Shown piece by piece: positions 8,818-17,990 of a stretch of DNA of 64,000 bases (its first letter is position 1; each line of letters starts with the position of its first letter). Source of the stretch: Bacteroidales bacterium (lineage in GTDB: Bacteria; Bacteroidota; Bacteroidia; Bacteroidales; GCA-2711565); assembly GCA_028280405.1 (NCBI GenBank), contig JANQLW010000031.1:62001-126000 (forward strand). Direction: 5' to 3'. The translations under genes and the position numbers were made by a program. Below the pieces are notes generated by a model. The model was not told the DNA's origin and did not search any database. It saw only the letters and a program-made list of their open reading frames with translations.

Positions 8818-10113
8818 ATGATTCTTGTCTACAGCACATTTATAAACCCAAGAATAGCCTACACTTTCGAAAGCATTTTTAAAAGTATTTTGGGATATAG
8901 TGTTCGAATAACCTTAAACAAAAATGATTTTAATATTTATAAGGGTCCCAGATTAAACTACTCGGATGTTGAAATTGCAGATACGATCCGGTTTATACCT
9001 TATGGATTACTAGAAGAAAAGGGCATTAAGAAACAGAACACAGAGTGTTTTAATTGGGAGGGACTGAAAGTTTTTTTTAGAGTAGATAAGAAATCTCAAT
9101 GGCCTTTTGATCCTTTTTCCATGATATTTTTTCTACTAAGCAGATATGAAGAATATTATGAAGATATACAAACAGATAAGCACGATAGATATATTGCTAC
9201 TCAAAGCCTGGCTTTTAAAAATGATTTTTTGGAAATACCTGTTATAGATCATTTAATTCAAAAATTAAAATCTTTGCTTTTAAGCAAATATTCTAAAATT
9301 GAATTTTCGGAGATCAGGTATTTATACCAACCCAGTTTTGATATTGATAAGCTATATTCCTACAGTGCCCTGTCATTATCAAGATCATTCGGAGGACTTA
9401 TAAGGGATTTGTTTACATTTAAATTAAAAAAATTCTCTCTAAGAATAAAAGTTTGGGGCGGCAAAAGCAAAGACCCATACGATAATTTTGAAAAACTACT
9501 AAAATGCTGTAAAGAGAATGACTTAAACCCCATATGTTTTATTAATTTGGGAAAACATTCGAAATACGATAAAAATAATCGAATAAGGAGCAAAAAATTT
9601 ATTCAGGGATTAGGAAAAATAGCTAAAACTATAAATTGTGGTATACATCCATCCTACTATACTAATGATTATCCCAGTAAACTGGAAAAAGAACTGAATA
9701 TCTTCAAAAGCCTTTTTGGCATTATACCTTCTTTTAGCCGTCAACATTACATTAAGATAAGCTTACCCAAAACCTATCGTATGCTGAATCATTTTAAAAT
9801 CAAACATGATTATTCGATGGGCTATTCTGATCAAATCGGATTCAGGGCTTCTACCTCCTATTCATTCTTTTTCTATGATTTAAAAAAAGAAAGCAAAACG
9901 CCATTAATGATCCATCCTTTTGTATGTATGGACGGTACATTATTTGATAGTTTAAAACTACAACCTAAAGCAGCTTTAGATCGAATTCTCAAAATAAATG
10001 AACATTTGAAAAAAGTAGAAGGGCGTTTTATTTTTATATGGCATCATTCGTATATTGCTGATAAAAACAAAATGGAATTCTTTGAAAAAGTAGCCAATCT
10101 TCTTTCAACATAA
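8818..10113 (+). CDS. Polysaccharide deacetylase-family protein
   Basis: The protein of about 431 residues starts MILVYSTFINPR. It has an N-terminal region typical of Bacteroidota deacetylase-like proteins (RIAYTFESIF... and a RYEEYY segment around residue 110). A NodB-like TIM-barrel part follows, with YQPSFDIDKLYSY at about 175, ICFINLGKHSKYDKNN, a GCGIHPS-like NCGIHPSYYTN, and a C-terminal FIWHHSYIAD. The DID and HPS elements correspond to family metal-site motifs. It probably modifies or recognises a cell-surface sugar; enzymatic activity is not proven by the sequence. It sits 6 bases before the acetyltransferase gene, suggesting a shared role in surface polysaccharide modification. Confidence 0.75.
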   Translation: MILVYSTFINPRIAYTFESIFKSILGYSVRITLNKNDFNIYKGPRLNYSDVEIADTIRFIPYGLLEEKGIKKQNTECFNWEGLKVFFRVDKKSQWPFDPFSMIFFLLSRYEEYYEDIQTDKHDRYIATQSLAFKNDFLEIPVIDHLIQKLKSLLLSKYSKIEFSEIRYLYQPSFDIDKLYSYSALSLSRSFGGLIRDLFTFKLKKFSLRIKVWGGKSKDPYDNFEKLLKCCKENDLNPICFINLGKHSKYDKNNRIRSKKFIQGLGKIAKTINCGIHPSYYTNDYPSKLEKELNIFKSLFGIIPSFSRQHYIKISLPKTYRMLNHFKIKHDYSMGYSDQIGFRASTSYSFFFYDLKKESKTPLMIHPFVCMDGTLFDSLKLQPKAALDRILKINEHLKKVEGRFIFIWHHSYIADKNKMEFFEKVANLLST

Positions 10114-10119
10114 AACAAA

Positions 10120-11067
10120 ATGGAAATTAGATATTTAGAAAACTCACAAATAGACTACGACAAGTGGGATCATTGTATTGCAAAATCTTTTAATGGAATG
10201 GTTTATGCATACAGTTGGTACCTGGATGCTGTATGCGATAAATGGCATGCTTTGGTACAGGGAGATTATGTGAGGGTATTTCCATTGGCAATTAAAAAGA
10301 AGTTTGGAGTAAATTTAATCTATCAACCATTTTTCACTCAACAACTAGGGCTATTTTCAAAGGAATTACTAAGTAAAGAGATCCTTTACGAATTTCTTTC
10401 AGCTATTCCTTCAAATTATAAATATGTGGAAATCTGTTTGAATACACATAATAAAGTAAGTACATCAAATTTCATTCAAACTAAACACATAAACCTGGAA
10501 TTGGATTTGATTAATTCTTATGAAAAAATTCAAAGTAAATACTCTAAGAATTTAATCAGAAATTTAAAGAAGGCTAAAGAGCATAAGCTAAATATTGCAA
10601 AAAACATAAAACCGGATGAAGTTATCCGGCTCTTCAGAGCAAATAAAGGAAAGTCGATCAAACATTTAAAGGAAGCAGACTACTTAAGATTTAAGCGACT
10701 GGTATATTCAGCAGTCTATAAAGGGATGTGTGATGTTTATGGCGTCTATGACATTAAAAATGAATTAGTGGCCGGTGCCATATTTATCCGCTCTCATCAT
10801 AGGGCCAGTTTTATCTTCTCCGGATTAAGTGATCCGGGAAAAGAATTAGGAGCAATGCCGTATTTGATTGATCGATATATACAGGATTATTCAAATCGTC
10901 ATTTAACATTTGACTTTGAAGGATGCGATGATCCCCAGCTAGTAAGGTTTTACAAAAGTTTCGGAGCAGTTAAAACGAATTATTTTCAAATAACGATTAA
11001 CAGACTATCATTTATTCATAATACATTATTTAAATTATACAGAACTATTAAAAAACTCTACGAATAG
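10120..11067 (+). CDS. GNAT/FemAB-like N-acyltransferase
   Basis: The 315-residue protein follows the deacetylase-like gene after 6 bases. Its layout resembles the acetyltransf_6 (CelD/BcsL-like, FemAB-related) group: an N-terminal half with SFNGMVYAYSWYLDAVC, a basic helix SKNLIRNLKKAKEH, and a GNAT-like C-terminal half with YGVYDIKNELVAGAIFIRS and DFEGCDDPQLVRFYKSFGA. The last segment is a typical acyl-CoA-binding, substrate-closing motif of this family. The likely reaction is transfer of an acyl or aminoacyl group to a cell-surface sugar or peptide. The donor and acceptor cannot be named. Confidence 0.75.
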   Translation: MEIRYLENSQIDYDKWDHCIAKSFNGMVYAYSWYLDAVCDKWHALVQGDYVRVFPLAIKKKFGVNLIYQPFFTQQLGLFSKELLSKEILYEFLSAIPSNYKYVEICLNTHNKVSTSNFIQTKHINLELDLINSYEKIQSKYSKNLIRNLKKAKEHKLNIAKNIKPDEVIRLFRANKGKSIKHLKEADYLRFKRLVYSAVYKGMCDVYGVYDIKNELVAGAIFIRSHHRASFIFSGLSDPGKELGAMPYLIDRYIQDYSNRHLTFDFEGCDDPQLVRFYKSFGAVKTNYFQITINRLSFIHNTLFKLYRTIKKLYE

Positions 11068-11103
11068 AAGCAAAAGCCTGATAGGGCATTAATTGCTTTT
11101 TTT
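11068..11103 (+). terminator. Terminator after the GNAT gene
   Basis: AAGCAA and TTGCTT pair, with an inner GCC/GGC, followed by a run of seven T. It runs directly into the upp promoter. Confidence 0.6.
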
Positions 11104-11104
11104 A

Positions 11105-11112
11105 TACATTTG
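11105..11112 (+). promoter_or_regulatory. -7 promoter element TAcaTTTG for upp
   Basis: TACATTTG matches TAnnTTTG and ends 25 bases before the preferred upp start codon at 11138. Confidence 0.55.
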
Positions 11113-11137
11113 TAAGAGGAGTCAAAATTTTATTAAT

Positions 11138-11794
11138 ATGGTATATAATCTGGGAACAAAAAATAGCTTACTGAATCAATTTCTATCAGAACTCAGGGAT
11201 GAGGAAATTCAACTGGACCGGATGCGATTCAGAAAAAACCTTGAACGACTAGGAGAAATCTTTGCTTATGAAATAAGCAAAAAACTCTCCTATGAAGAAA
11301 AAGAAATTACAACTCCGTTGGGAGTTTCCAATATGTCGTTACTCAAAGAACAACCTGTAATTTCAACGATATTCAGAGCTGGCTTACCTTTACATCAAGG
11401 GATATTAAATTATTTTGATCAGGCCGACAATGCTTTCATTTCTGCTTACAGAAGGTATCAGAAAAATGAAAGGTTTGATATCCGTATTGAATATGCTTCC
11501 AGTCCGGATCTGGAAAACAGAGTTCTGATAATATCGGATGTAATGTTAGCCACAGGAGCATCAATAAAACTGGCCTACAAAGAATTATTAAATTATGGCA
11601 AGCCATCACATACTCATATTGTTTCTGTACTAGCGAGTGTTGAAGGTGTTGAGTATATAAAGAAACATTTGCCAACGACAAAGGTTAGTTTATGGGTAGG
11701 TGCAGTGGATGATGAATTAACAGCTCAATCGTATATTGTTCCGGGATTGGGAGATGCGGGAGACCTGGCTTACGGTACAAAAAATCATGCTTAA
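11138..11794 (+). CDS. upp: Uracil phosphoribosyltransferase
   Basis: I choose ATG 11138 (MVYNLGTKNSLL) instead of an upstream in-frame start at 11093, since the promoter lies between them. This gives 218 residues, normal for the family. The PRPP-binding motif is DVMLATGASI, and the C-terminal uracil-binding motif is PGLGDAGDLAYGT. FRAGLPLHQG is the conserved region near residue 80. It converts uracil and PRPP to UMP in pyrimidine salvage in the cytosol. The next gene begins 9 bases after the stop, so co-transcription is possible. Confidence 0.95.
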   Translation: MVYNLGTKNSLLNQFLSELRDEEIQLDRMRFRKNLERLGEIFAYEISKKLSYEEKEITTPLGVSNMSLLKEQPVISTIFRAGLPLHQGILNYFDQADNAFISAYRRYQKNERFDIRIEYASSPDLENRVLIISDVMLATGASIKLAYKELLNYGKPSHTHIVSVLASVEGVEYIKKHLPTTKVSLWVGAVDDELTAQSYIVPGLGDAGDLAYGTKNHA

Positions 11795-11803
11795 TTGATT
11801 GAA

Positions 11804-13039
11804 ATGAAAAATTTAGTATTTGAAAATATAAGGATCTCTATTGAGTCTATCAGAAGTCACTTATTGAGAAGTATACTTACCATCATGATTATTGCATTTG
11901 GTATTATGGCTCTTGTTGGAATTATAACAGCAATAAAATCTATTGAAAATTCCTTAAACCAGAATTTTGCTATGATGGGAGCAAATACTTTCACTCTAAG
12001 AAACAGAGATGTCAGGATTATGGGGAATAATGAAAACAGAAAACGTCATCCTTCCATCACATACAAAGAAGCACTTCAATTCAGAGAGCGATATGATTAT
12101 CCGGCGTCGACCTCTATTTACACTAATGGGACAGGGATAGCCACTTTGAAATACGGATCAAAAAAAACGGATCCAAACATTAGTGTAGTAGGGTCTGATG
12201 AAAATTACTTGATCACTTCAGGGCTCGAACTGGAAAAAGGCAGAAACTTCACAACCAATGAAGTATATTATGGAAGTAGTACGATCATCATAGGAAGTGA
12301 AATTGCAAATAAGCTGTTTAAAAAAGATGAAAATCCTCTGGAGAAAATAATTTCTGTGGGGCCGGGCAAATACCGGGTCATAGGGGTATTAAAAGATAAG
12401 GGATCAAGTGCAGGATTTAACAGCAGCAGAAGGTGTATCATGCCAATCAATAATGTCAGGCAATATTTTTCCAGACCCCGGATGACATTTTTTATCAATG
12501 TGAATGTAAAGCGTGCTGAAGACATGGAAGCTGCTATTGGTGAAGCCACAGGAATTTTCAGACAAATACGTGGAGATAGAATTGGAGAGCCTGAAACTTT
12601 TAGCATTTCAAAAAGTGATTCCATAGCTGAAATGTTGATCGGGCTGACAAGTAAAGTTTCATTGGCAGCTATAGTTATTGGAGTGATTACCCTTTTAGGT
12701 GCTGCCATTGGCTTGATGAATATCATGCTGGTATCGGTAACCGAAAGAACCAGAGAAATTGGCATTAGAAAAGTATCAGGGGCTACCAAACAAACGATCA
12801 GAAATCAATTTTTTGTAGAATCAATTGTTATTGGACAATTTGGAGGAATATTTGGAATCATTCTGGGCATTCTTATTGGCAATTTCCTTTCATTGATGTC
12901 AGGAAGTTCATTTATAGTTCCCTGGCTATGGGTTGCAATAGGAGTTGCTTTGTGTTTTGTAGTAGCGATATTGTCGGGGCTTATCCCTGCATTAAAGGCT
13001 GCTAACCTGGATCCGGTTGAATCATTACGATACGAATAA
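11804..13039 (+). CDS. MacB-like ABC transporter permease
   Basis: I start at ATG 11804, which gives MKNLVFENIRISIESIRSH. The protein has one N-terminal membrane helix (residues about 18-42), a periplasmic MacB-PCD-type domain of about 220 residues, and three C-terminal helices of the FtsX type, including REIGIRKVSGATKQTIRNQF and the ending NLDPVESLRYE. This four-helix topology is that of MacB/LolC-like mechanotransmission permeases, not of true channels. No ATPase or membrane fusion partner is adjacent, so its partner is unknown. Confidence 0.9.
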   Translation: MKNLVFENIRISIESIRSHLLRSILTIMIIAFGIMALVGIITAIKSIENSLNQNFAMMGANTFTLRNRDVRIMGNNENRKRHPSITYKEALQFRERYDYPASTSIYTNGTGIATLKYGSKKTDPNISVVGSDENYLITSGLELEKGRNFTTNEVYYGSSTIIIGSEIANKLFKKDENPLEKIISVGPGKYRVIGVLKDKGSSAGFNSSRRCIMPINNVRQYFSRPRMTFFINVNVKRAEDMEAAIGEATGIFRQIRGDRIGEPETFSISKSDSIAEMLIGLTSKVSLAAIVIGVITLLGAAIGLMNIMLVSVTERTREIGIRKVSGATKQTIRNQFFVESIVIGQFGGIFGIILGILIGNFLSLMSGSSFIVPWLWVAIGVALCFVVAILSGLIPALKAANLDPVESLRYE

Positions 13040-13249
13040 TATTATACAATATACATAGAAAAAAAGATTGTCCGATTTTCTATATCCGGTTTTATCTTCA
13101 TACCAGTCAGGGAATAAAGAACCACTACTTTCAGCCCATTCTCCAAACTTTAAGTGTGCTTTTAGGATTTCCGTCTTTTCGATCGGGTAATCAAAAAATC
13201 TTAAAATATGAGAATTATTTCTATTTAGAACCCACTTTATTAAATCCAA
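13025..13249 (-). pseudogene. C-terminal remnant of a LruC-domain protein
   Basis: This frame encodes FDYPIEKTEILKAHLKFGEW, AESSGSLFPDWYEDKTGYRK and SDNLF. That matches the usual end of LruC-domain (DUF4842) proteins: (F)DYP.EK..I..A.L.FA.WA.S.G....DWY....GYR....IY. Only this last part exists. Its upstream end merges with the 3' end of the T9SS plug gene, and its own stop seems lost, so translation runs on into the 3' end of the permease gene. No start codon or body of the gene is present. I read it as a scar of a deletion or gene conversion. Confidence 0.6.
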
Positions 13250-14552
13250 CTAATCTATAATAATATGATCCCGGTTCATTATAATACACATATATTAAAT
13301 AATCATTTTTCGTTTCATAATAACTACCTTCAAACTTAGTGGTATTAACAAAACCGTCCTCATTATCCACATAAGCCAAATAATAATTATAGTAACCTTG
13401 TTTTAAAAACATCTTAGCCTTATAATACTTTTTATCAAAATCATATTTCAACTCATAATCAGGATTTATCTCCCAATTAGTAAACTCTCCAAATACATAA
13501 ATTTTACTTAGAGGGAAATATCCTTCAGATATCAGGTTGACATGCACCCAGCAATAATCTGCATTTATACGGGGATCATAATCTTCATTCAATTGTACCA
13601 TCCACTTCCCATTTATATCATTGGAAAATCTGTAATCAGCAAATGCTCTGCTCTTATTATCCCACAGCCATACCTGTATAGTATCATTTACATTCTCAAT
13701 AGATTTTACATATTCAGTATTATATTTGAATGTTTTTGTATCAAAATTTCTGAATTCATTTCCTCCATGAAAGACCGTTTCACCATTTAGTTTATAATCC
13801 AATGCACGGCCTAAATTCCTCATTGGTTTGATCCCTGAAACCATATTATCGGTACGACCATTTTGCAAAACCTTTACCAGTATATTATTTTCAGGATTTT
13901 GTACATCTATTTTATTAAGATTTACCAAGAAACTTAACTCTTGTTTATTGCTTTTATTATCAACACCTATTGCAGCCACTATTTCTGCATCAATACTAAC
14001 TAATGGTTCCAACACTTTGAACCTTTGTATCAGAATCAACTGTTCTTCATCTTCATCAAAAACTTTTATTACATAATTCCCGGATAATTTAGGTTGCATA
14101 TTATCATTAGGAAACTCCAACTCATAATGAATGTATGAGACTAAAGTATTTCTCGAAAGTTCATAATTATTAATATAATCTATATTGTACCCATCAAGAT
14201 ATTGAGACTCTATTAAATCAGTAGCTTGCCAATCAGGATCACAATGCTGTATAGTATACCTATAGTTCTTTATATTTTCATATTCCAGATCGTCAAATGA
14301 AAGCACTAAACTTTCTCCAGAATTCAATTGAATAACAGCATCTGAAAGTTCAAAACCCTTTTTAGAAAACCGTACAGATTTAATTGACTTTTTGAATACA
14401 GTATCTTTAAAGCTATCCTCTTCTTTTGCGAATCTATTGTTTGCTAAACCCAGAGAATTAGCAAATAATAGGGCTATAAAAGGAATAGAAAAAAACATGA
14501 TATATATCAATTTAAAAGAAAGCTTATACCTTGTTTTACAATTCGTTCTCAT
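13221..14552 (-). CDS. Type IX secretion system plug protein (DUF5103)
   Basis: The 443-residue protein has an N-terminal signal/anchor segment (residues about 13-36). It then follows the DUF5103 pattern: NYRYTIQHCDPDW, ESQYLDGYNIDYINNYELSRN, LVSYIHYELEFPNDNMQ and LSGNYVIKVFDEDEE. DUF5103 proteins are known as the plug that closes the periplasmic side of the SprA translocon in the type IX secretion system. The C-terminus is immunoglobulin-like with many aromatic strands. It is monocistronic here and away from the other T9SS genes, as is common in the phylum. Presence of the plug implies that the organism secretes proteins through T9SS. Confidence 0.88.
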   Translation of the reverse strand: MRTNCKTRYKLSFKLIYIMFFSIPFIALLFANSLGLANNRFAKEEDSFKDTVFKKSIKSVRFSKKGFELSDAVIQLNSGESLVLSFDDLEYENIKNYRYTIQHCDPDWQATDLIESQYLDGYNIDYINNYELSRNTLVSYIHYELEFPNDNMQPKLSGNYVIKVFDEDEEQLILIQRFKVLEPLVSIDAEIVAAIGVDNKSNKQELSFLVNLNKIDVQNPENNILVKVLQNGRTDNMVSGIKPMRNLGRALDYKLNGETVFHGGNEFRNFDTKTFKYNTEYVKSIENVNDTIQVWLWDNKSRAFADYRFSNDINGKWMVQLNEDYDPRINADYCWVHVNLISEGYFPLSKIYVFGEFTNWEINPDYELKYDFDKKYYKAKMFLKQGYYNYYLAYVDNEDGFVNTTKFEGSYYETKNDYLIYVYYNEPGSYYYRLVGFNKVGSK

Positions 14553-14678
14553 TTGCTTTTATAAATATATTTACAACCGTGTTTGGGGCATGAATTATTT
14601 ATTTGTACTCAAAATAAAATAAGTAATTGAATACTGAAATAAGTATGTTCCCTAGTGCAATATATGCATTATTTTGCA

Positions 14679-14686
14679 TACTTTTG
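14679..14686 (+). promoter_or_regulatory. -7 promoter element TActTTTG for the nqr operon
   Basis: TACTTTTG matches TAnnTTTG and lies 26 bases before nqrA. The 25 bases before it contain three TGCA words (in GTGCAATATATGCA and TTGCATAC), which could be part of a regulator site; this is only suggestive. Confidence 0.5.
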
Positions 14687-14712
14687 CTATTTGAAATATT
14701 GACATTAACTAA

Positions 14713-16059
14713 ATGCCGATGACTATAAAAATTAAACGAGGCTTGGATATCAAGTTACAAGGAGAGGCTGAAAAAACGGTAGAAGAAATTAAGGCAAAAT
14801 CTTATGCGATTAAACCTACTGATTTCATTGGGGTTTTTCCTAAACTGTTAATTAAAGAGGGCGATAAAGTAAAAGCTGGTTCGCCTTTATTTTTTGACAA
14901 ATACCGTGAAAATATTCAGTTCACAGCACCTGTCAGCGGAACTATCACCGAGATTAAAAGAGGTGCAAAGCGCGTTCTATTGGAAATCAAAATTGAAGCA
15001 GACGAAAAAAATTTACATGAAGAATTCGGTGCTGCAAATCCAAATGATCTGTCACGCAAAGAAATCATTGAAAAATTATTAAAGAGTGGAGTTTGGCCAT
15101 TTATTCGTCAAAGGCCTTATTCAACAATTGCAAATCCGGGAAATGATCCAAAAGCGATTTTCATTTCTGCATTTGACAGTAGTCCGCTTGCTGCCGACAA
15201 TGATTTAATTGTACATGGTTATGGTGAAGAATTTCAACTCGGTTTAGATACATTGAAGAAATTAACTTCCGGTACAATTCATTTAAATGTAAAAACGGAT
15301 ACCTCTTCTAAAGTATTTTTAAATTCTAAAAATGTTCAGATCAATGAATTTTCCGGTCCTCATCCATCTGGCAATATTGGGACTCAAATTCATAGTTTGG
15401 ATCCGATTAACAAAGGAGAAATTGTTTGGTATTTATATCCACAGGATGTATTAACTATTGGCCGTTTATTTAAAGAAGGAAAACTTAACCCACAAAGAAC
15501 TATTGCTTTAACCGGTTCTGAAGTACTTCGCCCTAAATATTTCAAAACAAAATTAGGTGCTGCTATTGAACCATTTCTTGAAAACAACACTTCTGATGAG
15601 AAGAAAAGAATCATTAGTGGAGATGTATTAACCGGAACTAAAATTGACAATACAGGCTACATTGGTTTTTACGATTCACAGGTTACTGTTATTCCGGAAG
15701 GTGACAAACATGAGTTTTTCGGATGGTTATTCCCAAGCCCAAAGAAACATAGTTATTACAGAACAGCGCTTTCATGGTTGACTCCTAACAAAAAGTACAG
15801 ATTAAACACCAACCTAAACGGAGGAGAACGTGCATTTGTGGTTACCGGTGAGTTTGAAAAAGTTTTTCCGTTTGATATCTATCCATTACAGCTTATCAAA
15901 GCAATTATGATTGATGACATTGATGCAATGGAAAACTTAGGAATTTATGAAGTTGATGAAGAAGATTTTGCACTTTGTGAATACATTGATCCTTCTAAAA
16001 CAGAAATACAGGCCATTGTTCGTAAAGGACTTGACTTGATGAGAAAAGAAATGAGCTAA
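14713..16059 (+). CDS. nqrA: Na+-translocating NADH:quinone reductase subunit A
   Basis: The 448-residue protein begins MTIKIKRGLDIKLQGEAE (after two possible extra residues), the typical NqrA start, and has FIGVFPKLLIKEGDKVKAGS with the biotinyl-like barrel fold. PRPYSTIANPGNDPKAIFISAFD and GLDTLKKL are further family blocks. NqrA is the peripheral cytosolic subunit of the sodium pump. It is the first gene of a complete nqrABCDEF operon transcribed in the order A to F with gaps of 2 to 28 bases. Confidence 0.97.
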   Translation: MPMTIKIKRGLDIKLQGEAEKTVEEIKAKSYAIKPTDFIGVFPKLLIKEGDKVKAGSPLFFDKYRENIQFTAPVSGTITEIKRGAKRVLLEIKIEADEKNLHEEFGAANPNDLSRKEIIEKLLKSGVWPFIRQRPYSTIANPGNDPKAIFISAFDSSPLAADNDLIVHGYGEEFQLGLDTLKKLTSGTIHLNVKTDTSSKVFLNSKNVQINEFSGPHPSGNIGTQIHSLDPINKGEIVWYLYPQDVLTIGRLFKEGKLNPQRTIALTGSEVLRPKYFKTKLGAAIEPFLENNTSDEKKRIISGDVLTGTKIDNTGYIGFYDSQVTVIPEGDKHEFFGWLFPSPKKHSYYRTALSWLTPNKKYRLNTNLNGGERAFVVTGEFEKVFPFDIYPLQLIKAIMIDDIDAMENLGIYEVDEEDFALCEYIDPSKTEIQAIVRKGLDLMRKEMS

Positions 16060-16087
16060 TAAATGTTTAATATCATTATATAAATTA

Positions 16088-17224
16088 ATGAAGGCAATAA
16101 GAAAAATATTAGATAATATCAAACCTCATGTTCAAAAGGGTGGAAAATTTGAAATGTTCCATTCTGCTTTTGATGCTGTTGAAACACTACTTTTTGTTCC
16201 TGATCATGTTACAACAAAAGGTAGCCATATCCGTGACGGTGTTGATATGAAGAGAACCATGACTGTTGTTATCCTTGCATTATTACCCACTCTTATTTTT
16301 GGGATGTGGAATGTAGGTCGTTTACACTTTCTTTCTCATGGTGAAACTTTTGAAATAATGGATGCTTTTTGGTATGGATTCTTAAAGGTTCTGCCAATTA
16401 TAATTGTAACATATGTAGTTGGCTTGGGCCTCGAAATTATTTTCGCCCAGCAGAGGGGGCATGAAGTAAATGAAGGCTTTCTTGTTTCAGGGATGTTAAT
16501 TCCTCTTACGTTACCACCTGACATTCCATTATGGATGGTTGCTATTGCAACTGCATTTGCAGTAATCATAGGTAAAGAAGTATTTGGTGGTACCGGAATG
16601 AATATTCTTAATCCTGCTTTAACAGCGCGTGCATTTTTGTTTTTTGCTTATCCTGCGGATATGTCAGGAGACAAAGTCTGGATATCAGAGAAAGCAGATG
16701 CATTCTCCGGAGCAACTCCACTTGGAGATGCCTTAGTTGGAAATTTTGAAAATATTCCAAGCCCAATGGAAATGTTCATCGGAACAATTCCCGGCTCCAT
16801 CGGAGAAACATCAACCTTATTAATAACTTTTGGAGCGATTATTCTTTTAGTTACCGGAGTAGGTAGTTGGAGGATATTACTTTCAACTGTGGTAGGAGCA
16901 TTAGTAATGGGAGGATTATTTAACCTTTGGGGAGAAAATGCATATATGGACATGCCTGCTTATTATCATTTAATTCTAGGTGGTTTTGCTTTTGGCGCTG
17001 TATTTATGGCAACGGATCCGGTTACTGCATCTCAAACAAATAGAGGCAAATACATCTACGGATTCTTAATTGGTTTTATTGCAGTATTAATCCGCGTATT
17101 TAATCCTGCCTACCCGGAAGGGATGATGCTGGCCATCTTATTTATGAATGTGTTTGCTCCTTTAATCGACCATTATGTTATTGAAGCAAATATTAAGAAA
17201 AGACTTAAAAGAGCTAAAGCTTAA
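16088..17224 (+). CDS. nqrB: Na+-translocating NADH:quinone reductase subunit B
   Basis: The 378-residue membrane protein has about ten helices and the covalent FMN attachment motif SGATPLGD, with the flavinylated threonine at T210. The upstream GGTGMNILNPALTARAFLFFAYP is a strongly conserved block. NqrB carries covalent FMN and riboflavin and forms part of the Na+ pathway with D and E. ApbE, encoded a few genes downstream, is the enzyme that attaches the FMN. Confidence 0.97.
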   Translation: MKAIRKILDNIKPHVQKGGKFEMFHSAFDAVETLLFVPDHVTTKGSHIRDGVDMKRTMTVVILALLPTLIFGMWNVGRLHFLSHGETFEIMDAFWYGFLKVLPIIIVTYVVGLGLEIIFAQQRGHEVNEGFLVSGMLIPLTLPPDIPLWMVAIATAFAVIIGKEVFGGTGMNILNPALTARAFLFFAYPADMSGDKVWISEKADAFSGATPLGDALVGNFENIPSPMEMFIGTIPGSIGETSTLLITFGAIILLVTGVGSWRILLSTVVGALVMGGLFNLWGENAYMDMPAYYHLILGGFAFGAVFMATDPVTASQTNRGKYIYGFLIGFIAVLIRVFNPAYPEGMMLAILFMNVFAPLIDHYVIEANIKKRLKRAKA

Positions 17225-17250
17225 TTATTAAAAATATAAAATCCAGAAAT

Positions 17251-17988
17251 ATGCAAAGTAATTTTTATATTTTTCGATATGCAAGTGTGATGGTAATCGT
17301 TGTTGCAGCTATTCTATCTTCCGCAGCAATGCTCCTGAAACCATATCAAGAGAAAAACAAAGCTATTGATAAGATGAAAGGCATTTTAACTTCAGCTAAT
17401 ATTGAAGCGACTTCTGAAAATGCCATTCAACTTTATAAAGATAATATTACGGAAGAAATTGTTATAAATAATAAAGGAGAGATTGTTGAAAGCAAGAAAA
17501 AAGGAGAAGTAGAACCTGGGAAAAGTCTGGCATTCAGCCTTGATCTCAAAAAAGAATTATACAAAAAAGGTAGAGGAGAAGACTTTAACATCCCATTAAT
17601 GGTAGCTGAAACCAATGGCAAAAAAATATTTATTATTCCTTTATTAGGGACCGGCTTATGGGGACCTGTTTGGGGAAACATAGCTGTGAAGGATAACTTC
17701 AGCACTGTCGTTGGTGTAACTTTTGGGCACAAAGCTGAAACTCCCGGCCTTGGTGCTGAAATTGACACCAAAATTTTCCAGGCACAATTTGTGGGAAAAG
17801 AGTTATTCAGAGATGGCAAGTTCCAATCAATAAGTGTAGTTAAAGGCGGTATTGGCACGATGCCAAATGATATGCAAATACATGGCGTAGATGCAATTTC
17901 AGGCGGTACAATTACCAGTGTTGGTGTAAGTGATATGCTTGCCAATTGCCTTGAAAATTATGTTCCATTCATCAATAAACGCAACTAG
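17251..17988 (+). CDS. nqrC: Na+-translocating NADH:quinone reductase subunit C
   Basis: The 245-residue protein has one N-terminal membrane helix (residues about 8-30) and a periplasmic FMN-binding domain. The flavinylation site is SGGTITS with T220 as acceptor, a variant of the usual SGAT. GFGHKAETPGLGAEI-like sequence (FGHKAETPGLGAEI) precedes it, as in other FMN-binding domain proteins. It passes electrons between the D/E iron centre and NqrB. Confidence 0.96.
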   Translation: MQSNFYIFRYASVMVIVVAAILSSAAMLLKPYQEKNKAIDKMKGILTSANIEATSENAIQLYKDNITEEIVINNKGEIVESKKKGEVEPGKSLAFSLDLKKELYKKGRGEDFNIPLMVAETNGKKIFIIPLLGTGLWGPVWGNIAVKDNFSTVVGVTFGHKAETPGLGAEIDTKIFQAQFVGKELFRDGKFQSISVVKGGIGTMPNDMQIHGVDAISGGTITSVGVSDMLANCLENYVPFINKRN

Positions 17989-17990
17989 TC

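Noticed and set aside
12268-12789. Long open frame (173 codons) on the minus strand inside the MacB-like gene
   Set aside because: It is antisense to a well-supported coding region, has no recognisable motif, and follows from codon bias of the plus-strand gene.
17433-17945. 170-codon minus-strand frame inside nqrC
   Set aside because: It is a shadow of nqrC, whose motifs and operon place are certain.
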